Part shown: piece after piece, positions 46,723-54,980 of the stretch
Layout of the letters: each line of letters opens with the position of its first letter
How positions within the stretch are numbered: position 1 is the first letter of the stretch
Program-made: the position numbers and the translations under genes
Notes under the pieces: model-generated
The model's input: only the letters and a program-made list of their open reading frames with translations
What the model was told of the DNA's origin: nothing
The model's database searches: none
Assembly: GCF_900111765.1 (NCBI RefSeq)
Contig: NZ_FOIB01000006.1
Location: forward strand, 62,001 to 126,000
Length of the DNA stretch: 64,000 nucleotides
Reading direction: 5' to 3'
Origin: Myxococcus fulvus
Lineage (GTDB): Bacteria > Myxococcota > Myxococcia > Myxococcales > Myxococcaceae

Positions 46723-47178
46723 TCAGGCGTGCAGCCCCTCCGAGGGAGCACTCGTGCGCGCCTGCCGTCCCCGCCGCTCCATCAGTGCGAGGGAGTCGTC
46801 GATGGCCAGGATGTTCCCCGAGGGGTCCCTGAACCACGCGGACTTGAAGTCGCCCATGGTCGCGATGCCGTTCTTCGTCTGGATGCCCATCTCGGGGATG
46901 TCGTATTCCTCGAGCTTCACGCCCGCCTGGCGCAGCTCGTCCACCGTGGCCTCCACGTCCTCCACGGCGAAGGAGCACGCGGTGGCAGTGGAGCCGGATG
47001 GCGTCGAGCGCTCGTAGACGAGGAGGTAGGAATCACCGCCCACGCGGTACATGGCCGCGCCCTCCTCGGAGACCTCCTTGACCTCGTCGAACCCGAGCAC
47101 CTCGCCATAGAAGCGCCGGGCCGTCTTCAGGTCCGTCACGGCCAGGGTGGGCACCGCCCTCGTTCTTCCCAGTCCCAT
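46723..47178 (-). CDS. VOC-superfamily (glyoxalase/bleomycin-resistance-like) protein
   Basis: A 151-residue protein with two beta-alpha-beta-beta-beta modules of the VOC fold: VPTLAVTDLKTARRFYGEVLGF starts the first and ACSFAVEDVEATVDELRQAGV the second, ending WFRDPSGNILAIDD. Members are metal-dependent lyases, dioxygenases or resistance proteins, and the sequence does not decide between them. It converges on dgt with 18 bases between. Single-gene unit. Confidence 0.88.
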   Translation of the reverse strand: MGLGRTRAVPTLAVTDLKTARRFYGEVLGFDEVKEVSEEGAAMYRVGGDSYLLVYERSTPSGSTATACSFAVEDVEATVDELRQAGVKLEEYDIPEMGIQTKNGIATMGDFKSAWFRDPSGNILAIDDSLALMERRGRQARTSAPSEGLHA

Positions 47179-47313
47179 GTGTCAATCCTCCTTCCGGGAC
47201 AAGTGGGCACCGGCCGGGCGACTCGCAAGCGAGGGGCCGTCGTGGCTGCCGCCTCCTGGCTCGCGTGGATGGGCATGGGTGGCGCGGTGCGACTCCGCTA
47301 GACTCGGGGCACC

Positions 47314-48450
47314 GTGACGCCGATGGAACAGACACCTGCCCCCACGTGGCGGCGAGCGCTGGGGCTCGTCGCGGTGTGGAGCGTGCCGGGGACGCTGTCC
47401 GCGCTGGAGACGTACTTCTTCAGCCTGTCGTCGCCTCGGCCGATGGAGCCGTGGCGCGCGTTCCTGTCGCAGCTTCCCAGTTGGTACGTGTGGGTGCCCA
47501 CCACGCCGCTGGTGTTCGCGTTGACGGAGCGGCTGCGACTGGGGCGGCCCTTGCGCGCGGGCGCCTGGGCGGGGCACGTGCTGGCGTGCCTGGGGGTGAG
47601 CGGGCTGTTCGCGCTCGTGTACACGGTGTGCCAGCGGGCCTTCGGCGCGGGAATGGGAGGTGTGTCCTTCGGGGCGATGCTGACGCGTTATGCGTTGGGT
47701 TGGTTGCCGATGATGGCGATGACGTACGTCGCGACGGTGGGGGTGGCGCAGTCGCTCGCGGCCCGGCGGCGGGAGCGTGAGCGGGAGCGTCAGGCCGCGG
47801 CGCTCGCCGTCGAGCTGGCCGAGGCCCGGCTCCAGGCGCTCCAGGTCCAGCTCCATCCGCACTTCCTGTTCAACACGCTGAACGCCATCGTCGTGCTGGT
47901 GCGCGATGGGGAGAAGGACACGGCCGCGAGGATGCTGGTGCTGCTGGGGGACATCCTGCGCCGGCTGCTCCAGCAGGGCGCGACGCAGGAGGTGTCGCTC
48001 CGGGACGAGCTGTCGGTGCTGGAGCGGTACCTGGAGATTCAGCAGCTGCGCTTCCAGGACCGGCTGCGGGTGGACTGGGATGTGGACGAGGCGTTGATGG
48101 ACGCGCGCGTGCCGCACCTGGTGCTCCAGCCGTTGGTGGAGAACGCCATCCGGCACGGTGTGTCGGCCCGCACGGCGGCGGGAGTGCTGCGCATCCGGGC
48201 GCGGCGTCACGGCGAAGCGCTGGAGCTGAAGGTGGAGGATGACGGGCCTGGGTTGCCCGTGGGCTTCGATGTGGAGCGAAGCCCGGGCATCGGGCTGTCC
48301 AACACCCGGGCGCGACTGTCCCAGCTCTACGGGGTGGCGGGGCGCGTGAGCGTGGTGGCGGCGCCGGAGGGCGTGGGGACCGTGGCCACGGTGTGGCTGC
48401 CCTTCCAGCGCGAGGACGCTCCTTCAGGGCGGGGGGCCGCGCATGGCTGA
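47314..48450 (+). CDS. LytS/YehU-type sensor histidine kinase
   Basis: A 378-residue inner-membrane kinase with four hydrophobic segments in the first 150 residues, then a coiled-coil linker (RRRERERERQAAALAVELAEARLQ-like) and the short HisKA-7TM/LytS catalytic core. The phospho-accepting His is in QVQLHPHFLFNTLNA (His181; His183 also present), and the ATP-binding region shows PLVENAIRHG and DDGPGLP. The GTG at 47314 has a second possible ATG at 47323. It pairs with the LytTR regulator gene 98 bases downstream. The sensed signal is unknown. Confidence 0.9.
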   Translation: MTPMEQTPAPTWRRALGLVAVWSVPGTLSALETYFFSLSSPRPMEPWRAFLSQLPSWYVWVPTTPLVFALTERLRLGRPLRAGAWAGHVLACLGVSGLFALVYTVCQRAFGAGMGGVSFGAMLTRYALGWLPMMAMTYVATVGVAQSLAARRRERERERQAAALAVELAEARLQALQVQLHPHFLFNTLNAIVVLVRDGEKDTAARMLVLLGDILRRLLQQGATQEVSLRDELSVLERYLEIQQLRFQDRLRVDWDVDEALMDARVPHLVLQPLVENAIRHGVSARTAAGVLRIRARRHGEALELKVEDDGPGLPVGFDVERSPGIGLSNTRARLSQLYGVAGRVSVVAAPEGVGTVATVWLPFQREDAPSGRGAAHG

Positions 48451-48548
48451 GCTCAGCGTCCTCCCAATGGGCAGCCGCGGCATGGGCACGGCGCCAGAGG
48501 GCGGGGGCGCGCATCGCGGGGCCATGGTTTTCGGAGCGGAGATTCCGC

Positions 48549-49349
48549 GTGGCTGATCTCGCCGTCCTCCTGGTGGATGACGAGCCGCTCGCCCGGCGTG
48601 GGCTCCGGCAGGCCCTGGCGCGGCATCCGGACGTGACGGTGTGCGGCGAGTGCCGCGACGGTCGCGAGGCGGTGGACGCCATCCACGCGCTGAAGCCCGC
48701 GCTGGTGCTGCTCGACGTGCAGATGCCGGAGCTGGATGGCTTCGGGGTCATCCGCGAGGTGGGCGTGTCGCGGATGCCCGCGGTCATCTTCATCACCGCG
48801 TTCGACACCTTCGCCGTGCGCGCCTTCGACATGCACGCGGTGGACTACCTGGTGAAGCCCTTCGCGGACGAGCGCTTCGACGAGGCGCTGAACCGCGCCC
48901 GGCAACGACTGCGCCAGGGCGAGGCCGTGGAGCTGGGGCGCAAGCTCGCGGCCCTGCTCGCGGACACCGGACGCGCTCCTCCGGTGGAGGGCGACACTTC
49001 GCCACAGGACGAACACCCGAGCCGGCTGGTGGTGAAGGTGGGGGCGCGCTCGGTGCTCGTGCCGGTGTCGGACATCGACTGGATTGGCGCGGACGACTAC
49101 TGCGTCACGCTGCACGTGGGCGACAAGGAACACGTGCTGCGCGAGAGCCTGGCGTCACTGGAGGCTCGACTCGACGCGGAGCGCTTCGTGCGCATCCATC
49201 GCTCGGTCATCGTCAACGTGGAGCGCATCCGCGAGCTGCATCACGACTCGGCGACGGAGCTCGTGGTGGTGCTGAGCACCGGTCAGCGCCTGCGTGTCAG
49301 CCGGAGTCGACGCGAGGAGCTGGAGCGCAGGCTCGGGCGGGCTCGCTAG
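48549..49349 (+). CDS. LytR/AlgR-type response regulator (LytTR output)
   Basis: A 266-residue response regulator. The receiver has DDEPLARRG, phospho-acceptor Asp56 in LVLLDVQMPELDG, Thr in FITAFD and Lys in YLVKPF. The C-terminal LytTR DNA-binding domain includes DIDWIGADDYCVTLHVGD and FVRIHRSVIVNVERI. It should act on direct-repeat promoters under control of the upstream LytS-type kinase. GGAG lies seven bases before the GTG. Its stop overlaps the convergent SUKH-like gene by four bases. Confidence 0.92.
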   Translation: MADLAVLLVDDEPLARRGLRQALARHPDVTVCGECRDGREAVDAIHALKPALVLLDVQMPELDGFGVIREVGVSRMPAVIFITAFDTFAVRAFDMHAVDYLVKPFADERFDEALNRARQRLRQGEAVELGRKLAALLADTGRAPPVEGDTSPQDEHPSRLVVKVGARSVLVPVSDIDWIGADDYCVTLHVGDKEHVLRESLASLEARLDAERFVRIHRSVIVNVERIRELHHDSATELVVVLSTGQRLRVSRSRREELERRLGRAR

Positions 49350-49855
49350 GCCTCTCGTCGATACGCGGGAGGAATTTGTTCCCCCTCGAGCTTGACCCGC
49401 GTCCCGACATCCTGTTCGCCGAAGAAGATGAGCCGGATGACGTCGTTGAAGTCCCTCAATCGGATGTAGAGGACCCACGCTTCATCCAGGAGCCACCAGC
49501 CGCCCTCCGCCGTCACGAAGAAGATGGCGAAGTCGCTCGTGGCCACGGGACACGCGGTGGCTGACAGGGTCCGTTTGACGTCGGGGATGCAGAAGCCGTC
49601 GATTCCATCCGCCGCATCGCTCGCGTCGAACTTCAGGTGGCGATGGTCGAACCCGCGGAGGTCCAGCCCATCCATGAACGTCACCACGGCCTGGGCGTAG
49701 TCGTGGACCTGATAGCCCAGGCCCTCCAGCTCCGCGCCCACGGTGTCGATGGGCACCGTGCGCTGCTGGAGGACGCCGCGCTGCTGGAGGAAGTCCCGGA
49801 CCTTGGGTTCGAGCACTCCCATCCATGGAGGAATGAACACCGTCTCGTCGGTCAT
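49346..49855 (-). CDS. SUKH-3-like (SMI1/KNR4) protein
   Basis: A 169-residue cytosolic protein. The layout (QQRTVPIDTVGAELEGLGY, VVTFMDGLDLRGF, CPVATSDFAIFFVTAEGG, then WVLYIRLRDFNDVIRLIFFGE) recalls the SUKH-3 branch of the SMI1/KNR4 fold. Such proteins are often immunity partners of nuclease toxins but also occur as stand-alone genes. No toxin gene is next to it. The fold match is by pattern only and is moderate. Confidence 0.5.
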   Translation of the reverse strand: MTDETVFIPPWMGVLEPKVRDFLQQRGVLQQRTVPIDTVGAELEGLGYQVHDYAQAVVTFMDGLDLRGFDHRHLKFDASDAADGIDGFCIPDVKRTLSATACPVATSDFAIFFVTAEGGWWLLDEAWVLYIRLRDFNDVIRLIFFGEQDVGTRVKLEGEQIPPAYRREA

Positions 49856-49919
49856 GGCGGATGAGCCCCCGTGCCTACGTCGTCATCCTCTCACACCGGC
49901 CCCGCCCGAGGGGCGTGGT

Positions 49920-51455
49920 TCAGGGCTTCACCTCGGCGACCGGAGCACGCTGCTTCTCCACCGCCGTCGCGAGCGCGGACACATCCGTGGCGCTCAAGTG
50001 CATGCCGAAGACGCGAGCCACATCCAGTCGCTCTCGCGCGATGACCTCCAGCGTCTCGGAGACCTGCTGCACGTTGAAGAAGGTCCCGTCCGGGCGAGGC
50101 TGGACCAGGTCGCTCGTGTAGAGCAGCCGGTGCTCGGGAAGGGAGACGAAGAGCATCCGCTCCCCGGTCTCCGTGCGCACGGGGACCAGCTCCAACCGGT
50201 TCCTCCCGGCGCCGAGCTTCACGCGTTGACCCACGCTGACCAGAGAAGCGGCCCGAGGCGCGCGGGCGAGTGCGTCCGGCGCGAGCGTCCGAGGCGCCGT
50301 GAGCACGCCCTGCAAGAGCGGCCGGTTGAGGTCCAGCACGTGAAGCGGGATGCCGCGCGCGGCGTACTCCCGGACCCCGCCCACGTGAGGCCACGCATCG
50401 CTCGTGGACACCACCGCCTTCACCTTCACGCCAGGGAAGCGACGCTGGGCCTCCTCCAGGATTCGCGCCGAGTACCCCGAGGAGATGGGCGCCTCGATGA
50501 TGACGAGCCCGTCGTCCTGCTTCACCAGCGTGACATCCCACGCGCCAGGAAGGTGCACGACGCCGGGCGCCAGCTCGACCGCGGGACGGTCGGGGCGACC
50601 CAGCGGCAGGTCATCCGCGGTCATCCGTCCCCGCGCGGCGAAGCCCTTCTTCACGTCCTCGGGGATGGCGAAGTCCTCCTCGGAGACCTTCGGGGCCAGC
50701 TCCAGCCGCGTCACGGTGAAGCTGTGGTACGCCTGTCCCTTGCGCTCGTTCTCCCAGTGGCGTGGGTAGCGCAGCCCGCCCGGCTCCAGGGACCACGCCT
50801 GGAAGAACAGCCGCGTCGTCACATCACCCCAGACGCTCCAGAAGAAGTCCGACGGGTGCGCGTCCAGCGTCTCCACCATCGTGGGCAGCCGCGTCCTCGC
50901 GTTGAGATACAGCTTCACCCTCGCGTGGCCATGGCGGAACGCCACCACGTGGTGCGGCACGTCCTGCAGTCGGGTGTCCGCCAGCGCGCGCAGCTCCGGC
51001 GCGGCCAGCGCGGTGAAGAGGATGCGCTCGGGCGCGAAGTCGAGCCGCTCGTTCATGTCCTGGAGTTGGGCCCCTCCCGCGGGACGTCGCTGGCCGCCGC
51101 GCTCCATCATCACCACGCCGTCGGACAGCACCATCGTCGCGCCCTGCCAGTCCTCGAGCCCCGGGGTGCCTCGGCCCTCGGTCTTCATCCGCAGCCGGCG
51201 CTGTCGCAGGTCGCGCACCTCGTCGACCTGCTCGTAGCTGACGAGCCACGGTGGGGCAGGGCGCTCGGACTGCTCCATCAGGTTCCAGTGTCCGATGCCC
51301 TGGATGCGCAGCGCGGAGAGGGCCTGGAGCTTCGCTTCACCCCCCATGGCCTCCAGCGAGGCCCGCAGGTGGGAATGCGCGGCGTCCTCGGCCGCGAGGG
51401 CGGAGGACGCCAGGAACAGACCGAGGAGCACGAGGAGCGGGGTGGTTCGTCTCAT
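49920..51455 (-). CDS. exported metallo-beta-lactamase-fold protein lacking the metal motif
   Basis: A 511-residue protein with a signal peptide (LLVLLGLFLASSALAA). The first 260 residues resemble outer-membrane lipoprotein-sorting-like beta domains; the last 250 resemble a metallo-beta-lactamase fold: VVHLPGAWDVTLVKQDDGLVIIEAP, then LVPVRTETGERMLFVSLPEHRLLYTSDL. Where active enzymes have HxHxDH, this has VVSTSDAWPHVGG, so both motif histidines are replaced and metal binding is probably lost. It may be a structural or binding protein. Stands alone; the next gene upstream encodes a lipoprotein. Confidence 0.7.
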   Translation of the reverse strand: MRRTTPLLVLLGLFLASSALAAEDAAHSHLRASLEAMGGEAKLQALSALRIQGIGHWNLMEQSERPAPPWLVSYEQVDEVRDLRQRRLRMKTEGRGTPGLEDWQGATMVLSDGVVMMERGGQRRPAGGAQLQDMNERLDFAPERILFTALAAPELRALADTRLQDVPHHVVAFRHGHARVKLYLNARTRLPTMVETLDAHPSDFFWSVWGDVTTRLFFQAWSLEPGGLRYPRHWENERKGQAYHSFTVTRLELAPKVSEEDFAIPEDVKKGFAARGRMTADDLPLGRPDRPAVELAPGVVHLPGAWDVTLVKQDDGLVIIEAPISSGYSARILEEAQRRFPGVKVKAVVSTSDAWPHVGGVREYAARGIPLHVLDLNRPLLQGVLTAPRTLAPDALARAPRAASLVSVGQRVKLGAGRNRLELVPVRTETGERMLFVSLPEHRLLYTSDLVQPRPDGTFFNVQQVSETLEVIARERLDVARVFGMHLSATDVSALATAVEKQRAPVAEVKP

Positions 51456-51563
51456 GCCCCCAGGATGTCGAGGCGCCCGTGGGCTCCCGGTGCCTTTGCA
51501 GCCAACGGCGAGGCGGGCGCGGCGAAGTGCGCGCCCGGAGCGGCGAGTGGTGGACCGCCGGGC

Positions 51564-52286
51564 TCAGTCGCCCGCGACCGCGAGCTGCCAGTCCCCGTCC
51601 TTGGCGATGCCGACGCGCAGGCCCAGGTAGCTGCCCAGCTCCTTGCGCATGCTCTCCAGGGCGGCCTTCGGGTAGACGCCGGCGAGCATCTTCACGTCCT
51701 TCTCCGTCTTGAAGCCGGTGATGTGCACGGAGGGCCAGTAATAGAGGTCTCCCTCCTGGGCGTAGGGCAGCTCCAGCACCTGGACGATGCGCGCGAGGGT
51801 GGGCTCGCCCTTCGCCTCCTCCTGCTTCCAGAACGCCACCGCGTCCTCGTCGGGGCCGAAGCTGAAGCGCACGCTCTTGCCCTTCTCGTCCACCAGCCTG
51901 CCCAGCTCCGCGTAGTCGCACGCCCGCGCGGCGGCGATGATGCGGGTGCGCATGCTCTCCACCGCGGGAGGCAGGGGCGGCTTCGGCGCGGCCTTCGTGG
52001 AGGCCTTCAACTTCGCCGCGGAGCAGTCCGTGCCACCCGAGGCCTGCGCGAGCGCCCCGGCGTCACCCGAGCCGGCGTCATTCGTGCCCGCGTCGGTCAG
52101 GTCCACCGCGCCCCCCGTGGCACCGGGAGCGACGGGAGGGGAGTCGGGGACGACAGGCTGGGTGGGCGCCACCGCCGCGGCGGGAGCCCCCGCGTCCTCC
52201 GGGCTGCTGGCGGGAGTGGCGGTGCGCTCGGTGCAGGCGACGAGCGAGGCGGCGACGCAGACGGACAGGCGGGTCAGGCGGTTCAT
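51564..52286 (-). CDS. Asp/Ala-rich lipoprotein of unknown function
   Basis: A 240-residue lipoprotein (signal ending SLVAC). After a disordered Ala/Pro/Asp-rich linker of about 75 residues comes a compact domain with a few conserved-looking aromatics: DEDAVAFWKQEEAKGEPTLARI, DLYYWPSVHITGF and LGSYLGLRVGIAKDGDWQL. The domain could be an NTF2-like or SCP-like small fold, but I cannot assign it. No strong ribosome site. Probably anchored in the outer membrane. Confidence 0.75.
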   Translation of the reverse strand: MNRLTRLSVCVAASLVACTERTATPASSPEDAGAPAAAVAPTQPVVPDSPPVAPGATGGAVDLTDAGTNDAGSGDAGALAQASGGTDCSAAKLKASTKAAPKPPLPPAVESMRTRIIAAARACDYAELGRLVDEKGKSVRFSFGPDEDAVAFWKQEEAKGEPTLARIVQVLELPYAQEGDLYYWPSVHITGFKTEKDVKMLAGVYPKAALESMRKELGSYLGLRVGIAKDGDWQLAVAGD

Positions 52287-52463
52287 GTCCCGGGTATGTA
52301 GTTCAGGCCGCCCGGCCCGTGTCTTCCCGGTGAGCCTCTTCTGGTGACTCGAAGACGAACGTTCATTCCCGGGCCGCGCGCGCACCGCCGGACGGCGACC
52401 GAGCGCCGGGAGCACGCACGAGTTGCTTGGGTCCGTCTCCGGACGAGGTGATACTCCCCACCC

Positions 52464-53138
52464 ATGTGCGGCCGTGTCACCGTTCGGACCTCTCCTGATC
52501 AGCTCGTGGTGGAGCTGGGCCTCGCCGGCATTCGCATGGCGGTGGACCGCCCCCGCTTCAACCTGGCGCCCACGCAGTTGATGCCCGTGGTGCCCAATGA
52601 CGGAGCGCGGATGCTGGACGCCTTCCGCTGGGGGCTCATCCCCTCGTGGGCGAAGGACGCGAGTATCGGCAACAAGCTCATCAACGCGCGCGGGGAGACG
52701 GTGGCGGAGAAGCCCAGCTTCCGCAGCGCGCTCAAGCGTCGTCGCTGCCTGGTGCTGGTGGACGGCTGGTTCGAGTGGAAGCAATCCACGAAGCCGAAGA
52801 CGCCCTTCTACTTCCACCGCGCGGACGGCAAGCCCCTGGCGCTCGCGGGGCTGTGGGAGGAGTGGACGGCGCAGGACACCGGCGAGGTGCTGCGCACCTG
52901 CACCATCATCACCACCAGCCCCAACGCGTTGATGGCGCCCATCCATGACCGGATGCCCGTCATCCTGCCGCCCCCGGCCCAGGAGGTGTGGCTGCGCCCC
53001 GAGCCCCAGGAGTCTTCGGTCCTGCTGCCCCTGCTGGTGCCCGTGGCGGACGACGGCCTGGACGCCTACGAGGTGGCGCGCGTGGTCAATTCCCCCACGA
53101 ACGACGTGCCGGCCTGCGTGGAGCGGGTGGCCGCGTAG
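52464..53138 (+). CDS. SOS response-associated peptidase (SRAP/YedK/HMCES family)
   Basis: A 224-residue protein that forms a covalent shield on abasic sites in single-stranded DNA. The catalytic cysteine is Cys2 (MCGRVTV). The family landmarks NLAPTQLMPVV, RWGLIPSWAKD, INARGETV with the conserved Asn, and the active-site histidine in APIHDRMPVIL are all present. Length is normal. It stands alone with no visible LexA-type operator that I could confirm. Confidence 0.93.
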   Translation: MCGRVTVRTSPDQLVVELGLAGIRMAVDRPRFNLAPTQLMPVVPNDGARMLDAFRWGLIPSWAKDASIGNKLINARGETVAEKPSFRSALKRRRCLVLVDGWFEWKQSTKPKTPFYFHRADGKPLALAGLWEEWTAQDTGEVLRTCTIITTSPNALMAPIHDRMPVILPPPAQEVWLRPEPQESSVLLPLLVPVADDGLDAYEVARVVNSPTNDVPACVERVAA

Positions 53139-53221
53139 CCGCGGGAAAATAAATCCCCTGTCGAAATGCGAAGGCCCCGTTCGTTCGCCTCCCTGAAGTT
53201 GAACGCATCGGAGGATTCGCG

Positions 53222-54142
53222 ATGAAGGACCGGGGTCAGGAAGGTCTCAGCCGCCGTTTCATCCTGGGGGCCGGGGCCGCGTGTGTCGCGAGTCTTGGAC
53301 TCTCTTGCCGGGGACACGCCATGAACACGAAGCCGCAGCAGGGTGGCTACGCCACCGTCGACGACCTGAAGGTCTATTTCGAGGTCCATGGAGGCCCGCT
53401 GGAGGGCGGCAAGACGCCGCTCGTCCTGCTGCACGGCGGGATGATGGCCATCGAGACGGCCTTCACCAAGGACCTGCTCCCGCGCTTCGCCCGGAGCCGC
53501 CCCGTCATCGCCATGGAGATGCAGGGGCACGGCCACACGGGAGTCAGGCCGGGGCCCATCCAGTTGGAGCGCATGGTGAAGGACGTCGTGGGCGTGCTCG
53601 CGCACCTCGGCGTGAAGCGGGCCCACCTGCTGGGCCACAGCCTGGGCGGGATGATTGCCACGGGCGTGTGCGTCCACCATCCCGAGGTCGTGGCCAGCGC
53701 CACGCTCCTGAGCGTCACGTACACGCTCGAGGGCATGCTGCCCGAGCTGGTGAAGATGCAGCGAGACCCGACGCACGTGCCCTCGCCGGAGCTGATTCCG
53801 CTCCTGCCCACCGAGGCGGACTTCGTGTCGTGGAAGGCGAACTTCGACAAGTACAACCCGGACCCGTCCAGCTTCGAGTCCGTGCTGGCCCGACTGAACA
53901 CCCTGCTGACCGAGTGGAAGGGGTGGAGCCCGGCGCAGCTCAACGGCATCCGCGCGCCCGTGCTGCTCGCGCTCGGCGACAACGACTTCACCCGCCTGGA
54001 GCACGCGGCGGAGATGTACCGCCTCATCCCCGGCTCGAAGCTGGCCGTGCTGCCCAACACCACGCACATGAACATCATCGAGCGCGGTGCCTGGCTGGAG
54101 CCCATGGTCCAGGAGCTCATCTCGCGCGCGGAAGGCGCCTGA
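53222..54142 (+). CDS. exported alpha/beta hydrolase
   Basis: A 306-residue hydrolase. The N-terminus has SRRFILGAGAACVASLGLSC, a twin-Arg type signal ending in a lipobox-like Cys, so it may be exported folded and lipid-anchored. The core has VLLHGGMMAIE, the nucleophile in LLGHSLGGMIATG, LLALGDNDFTRLEHA with the aspartate and NTTHMNIIERG with the histidine. The substrate is not determined. It converges on a Cys-rich lipoprotein gene; a strong hairpin lies between. Confidence 0.85.
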   Translation: MKDRGQEGLSRRFILGAGAACVASLGLSCRGHAMNTKPQQGGYATVDDLKVYFEVHGGPLEGGKTPLVLLHGGMMAIETAFTKDLLPRFARSRPVIAMEMQGHGHTGVRPGPIQLERMVKDVVGVLAHLGVKRAHLLGHSLGGMIATGVCVHHPEVVASATLLSVTYTLEGMLPELVKMQRDPTHVPSPELIPLLPTEADFVSWKANFDKYNPDPSSFESVLARLNTLLTEWKGWSPAQLNGIRAPVLLALGDNDFTRLEHAAEMYRLIPGSKLAVLPNTTHMNIIERGAWLEPMVQELISRAEGA

Positions 54143-54158
54143 GCGGAGCAGGCCGCCC

Positions 54159-54189
54159 GCGCCGCGCCGTCCCTGTCGACGCGCGGCGC
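54159..54189. terminator. bidirectional hairpin terminator
   Basis: GCGCCGCGC (54159-54167) and GCGCGGCGC (54181-54189) form a perfect 9-bp stem with a 13-base loop between two convergent genes. Confidence 0.6.
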
Positions 54190-54199
54190 GAGCGTGCGG

Positions 54200-54727
54200 C
54201 TACCGGAGGTTCGGCGTCCCCGCGTCCGGAGTGCCCGCATCGGAGGTGCCGCCATCCGGCGGGATGTAGATGGTCGTCTTGGAGCAGCCCCCGTCGCAGA
54301 AGTCGCAGTTGAGGGGCGAGCACCCCGTCGGAACGGCGACGCAACCCTTGGGAGGAGGGCACCCGTTCGGGCCGGTGCAGGTCCCCGTGCAGATGATGGT
54401 CCCCTCACCCCCGGGAATCACGACGGGAGGCACGTTCGAGGCCGAGTGCGAGGCGGCGGGAAACTCCACGCGGACGGAGAGGGTGGAGACTCTCTTCCCA
54501 TCCTCCACGCGGTTTCGCGCGTCCCCGATGGGTGTCAGCACCGCGCCCTCCAATTGCCGGGCGACGTCGGGAGGCGTGTTGTCGACGAAGGGGCACGCCG
54601 GCTGGTCCGTGGACGCGGCGGCCTCTATTCGAGACGCCACGCGGGGCTCGTCACCACAGGCCCAGAGCGCCGCCACCGCCAGGACCACCGCCACCACGAC
54701 ACGATGCAAGGGATTGAGAGAGGTCAT
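54200..54727 (-). CDS. Cys-rich lipoprotein of unknown function
   Basis: A 175-residue exported protein: a hydrophobic signal ends at LAVAALWAC. The mature part contains many cysteines (IICTGTCTGPNGCPPPKGC, then CSPLNCDFCDGGC), a disulfide-rich module, and an Asp/Thr/Pro tail (GGTSDAGTPDAGTPNL). The start at the ATG (54727) is set by the signal peptide; longer frames add only Arg-rich sequence. Function unknown. Confidence 0.75.
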   Translation of the reverse strand: MTSLNPLHRVVVAVVLAVAALWACGDEPRVASRIEAAASTDQPACPFVDNTPPDVARQLEGAVLTPIGDARNRVEDGKRVSTLSVRVEFPAASHSASNVPPVVIPGGEGTIICTGTCTGPNGCPPPKGCVAVPTGCSPLNCDFCDGGCSKTTIYIPPDGGTSDAGTPDAGTPNLR

Positions 54728-54980
54728 GGCCCCGAGTCTGGCTGGTACGCTCCGTGCGGGCTGACGGCCGCGGGACGGATGTCCAACCCCGGACACTCAA
54801 TCCAGTCCCGGACTCCAGCCCCGCGCCAATCTTCCCACCCTGCCGTTCCTCCTCTCGCGCACCCGCGCATCCCTTCGTGAGACATGGAAGGCTCGAACCG
54901 AAGGATTCCCTGACAGGCGTTCATTCCATGCCTCGCCGCGAGACAGGGCGGGCATTCCACCCAACCAAGAGGGGCATTGC

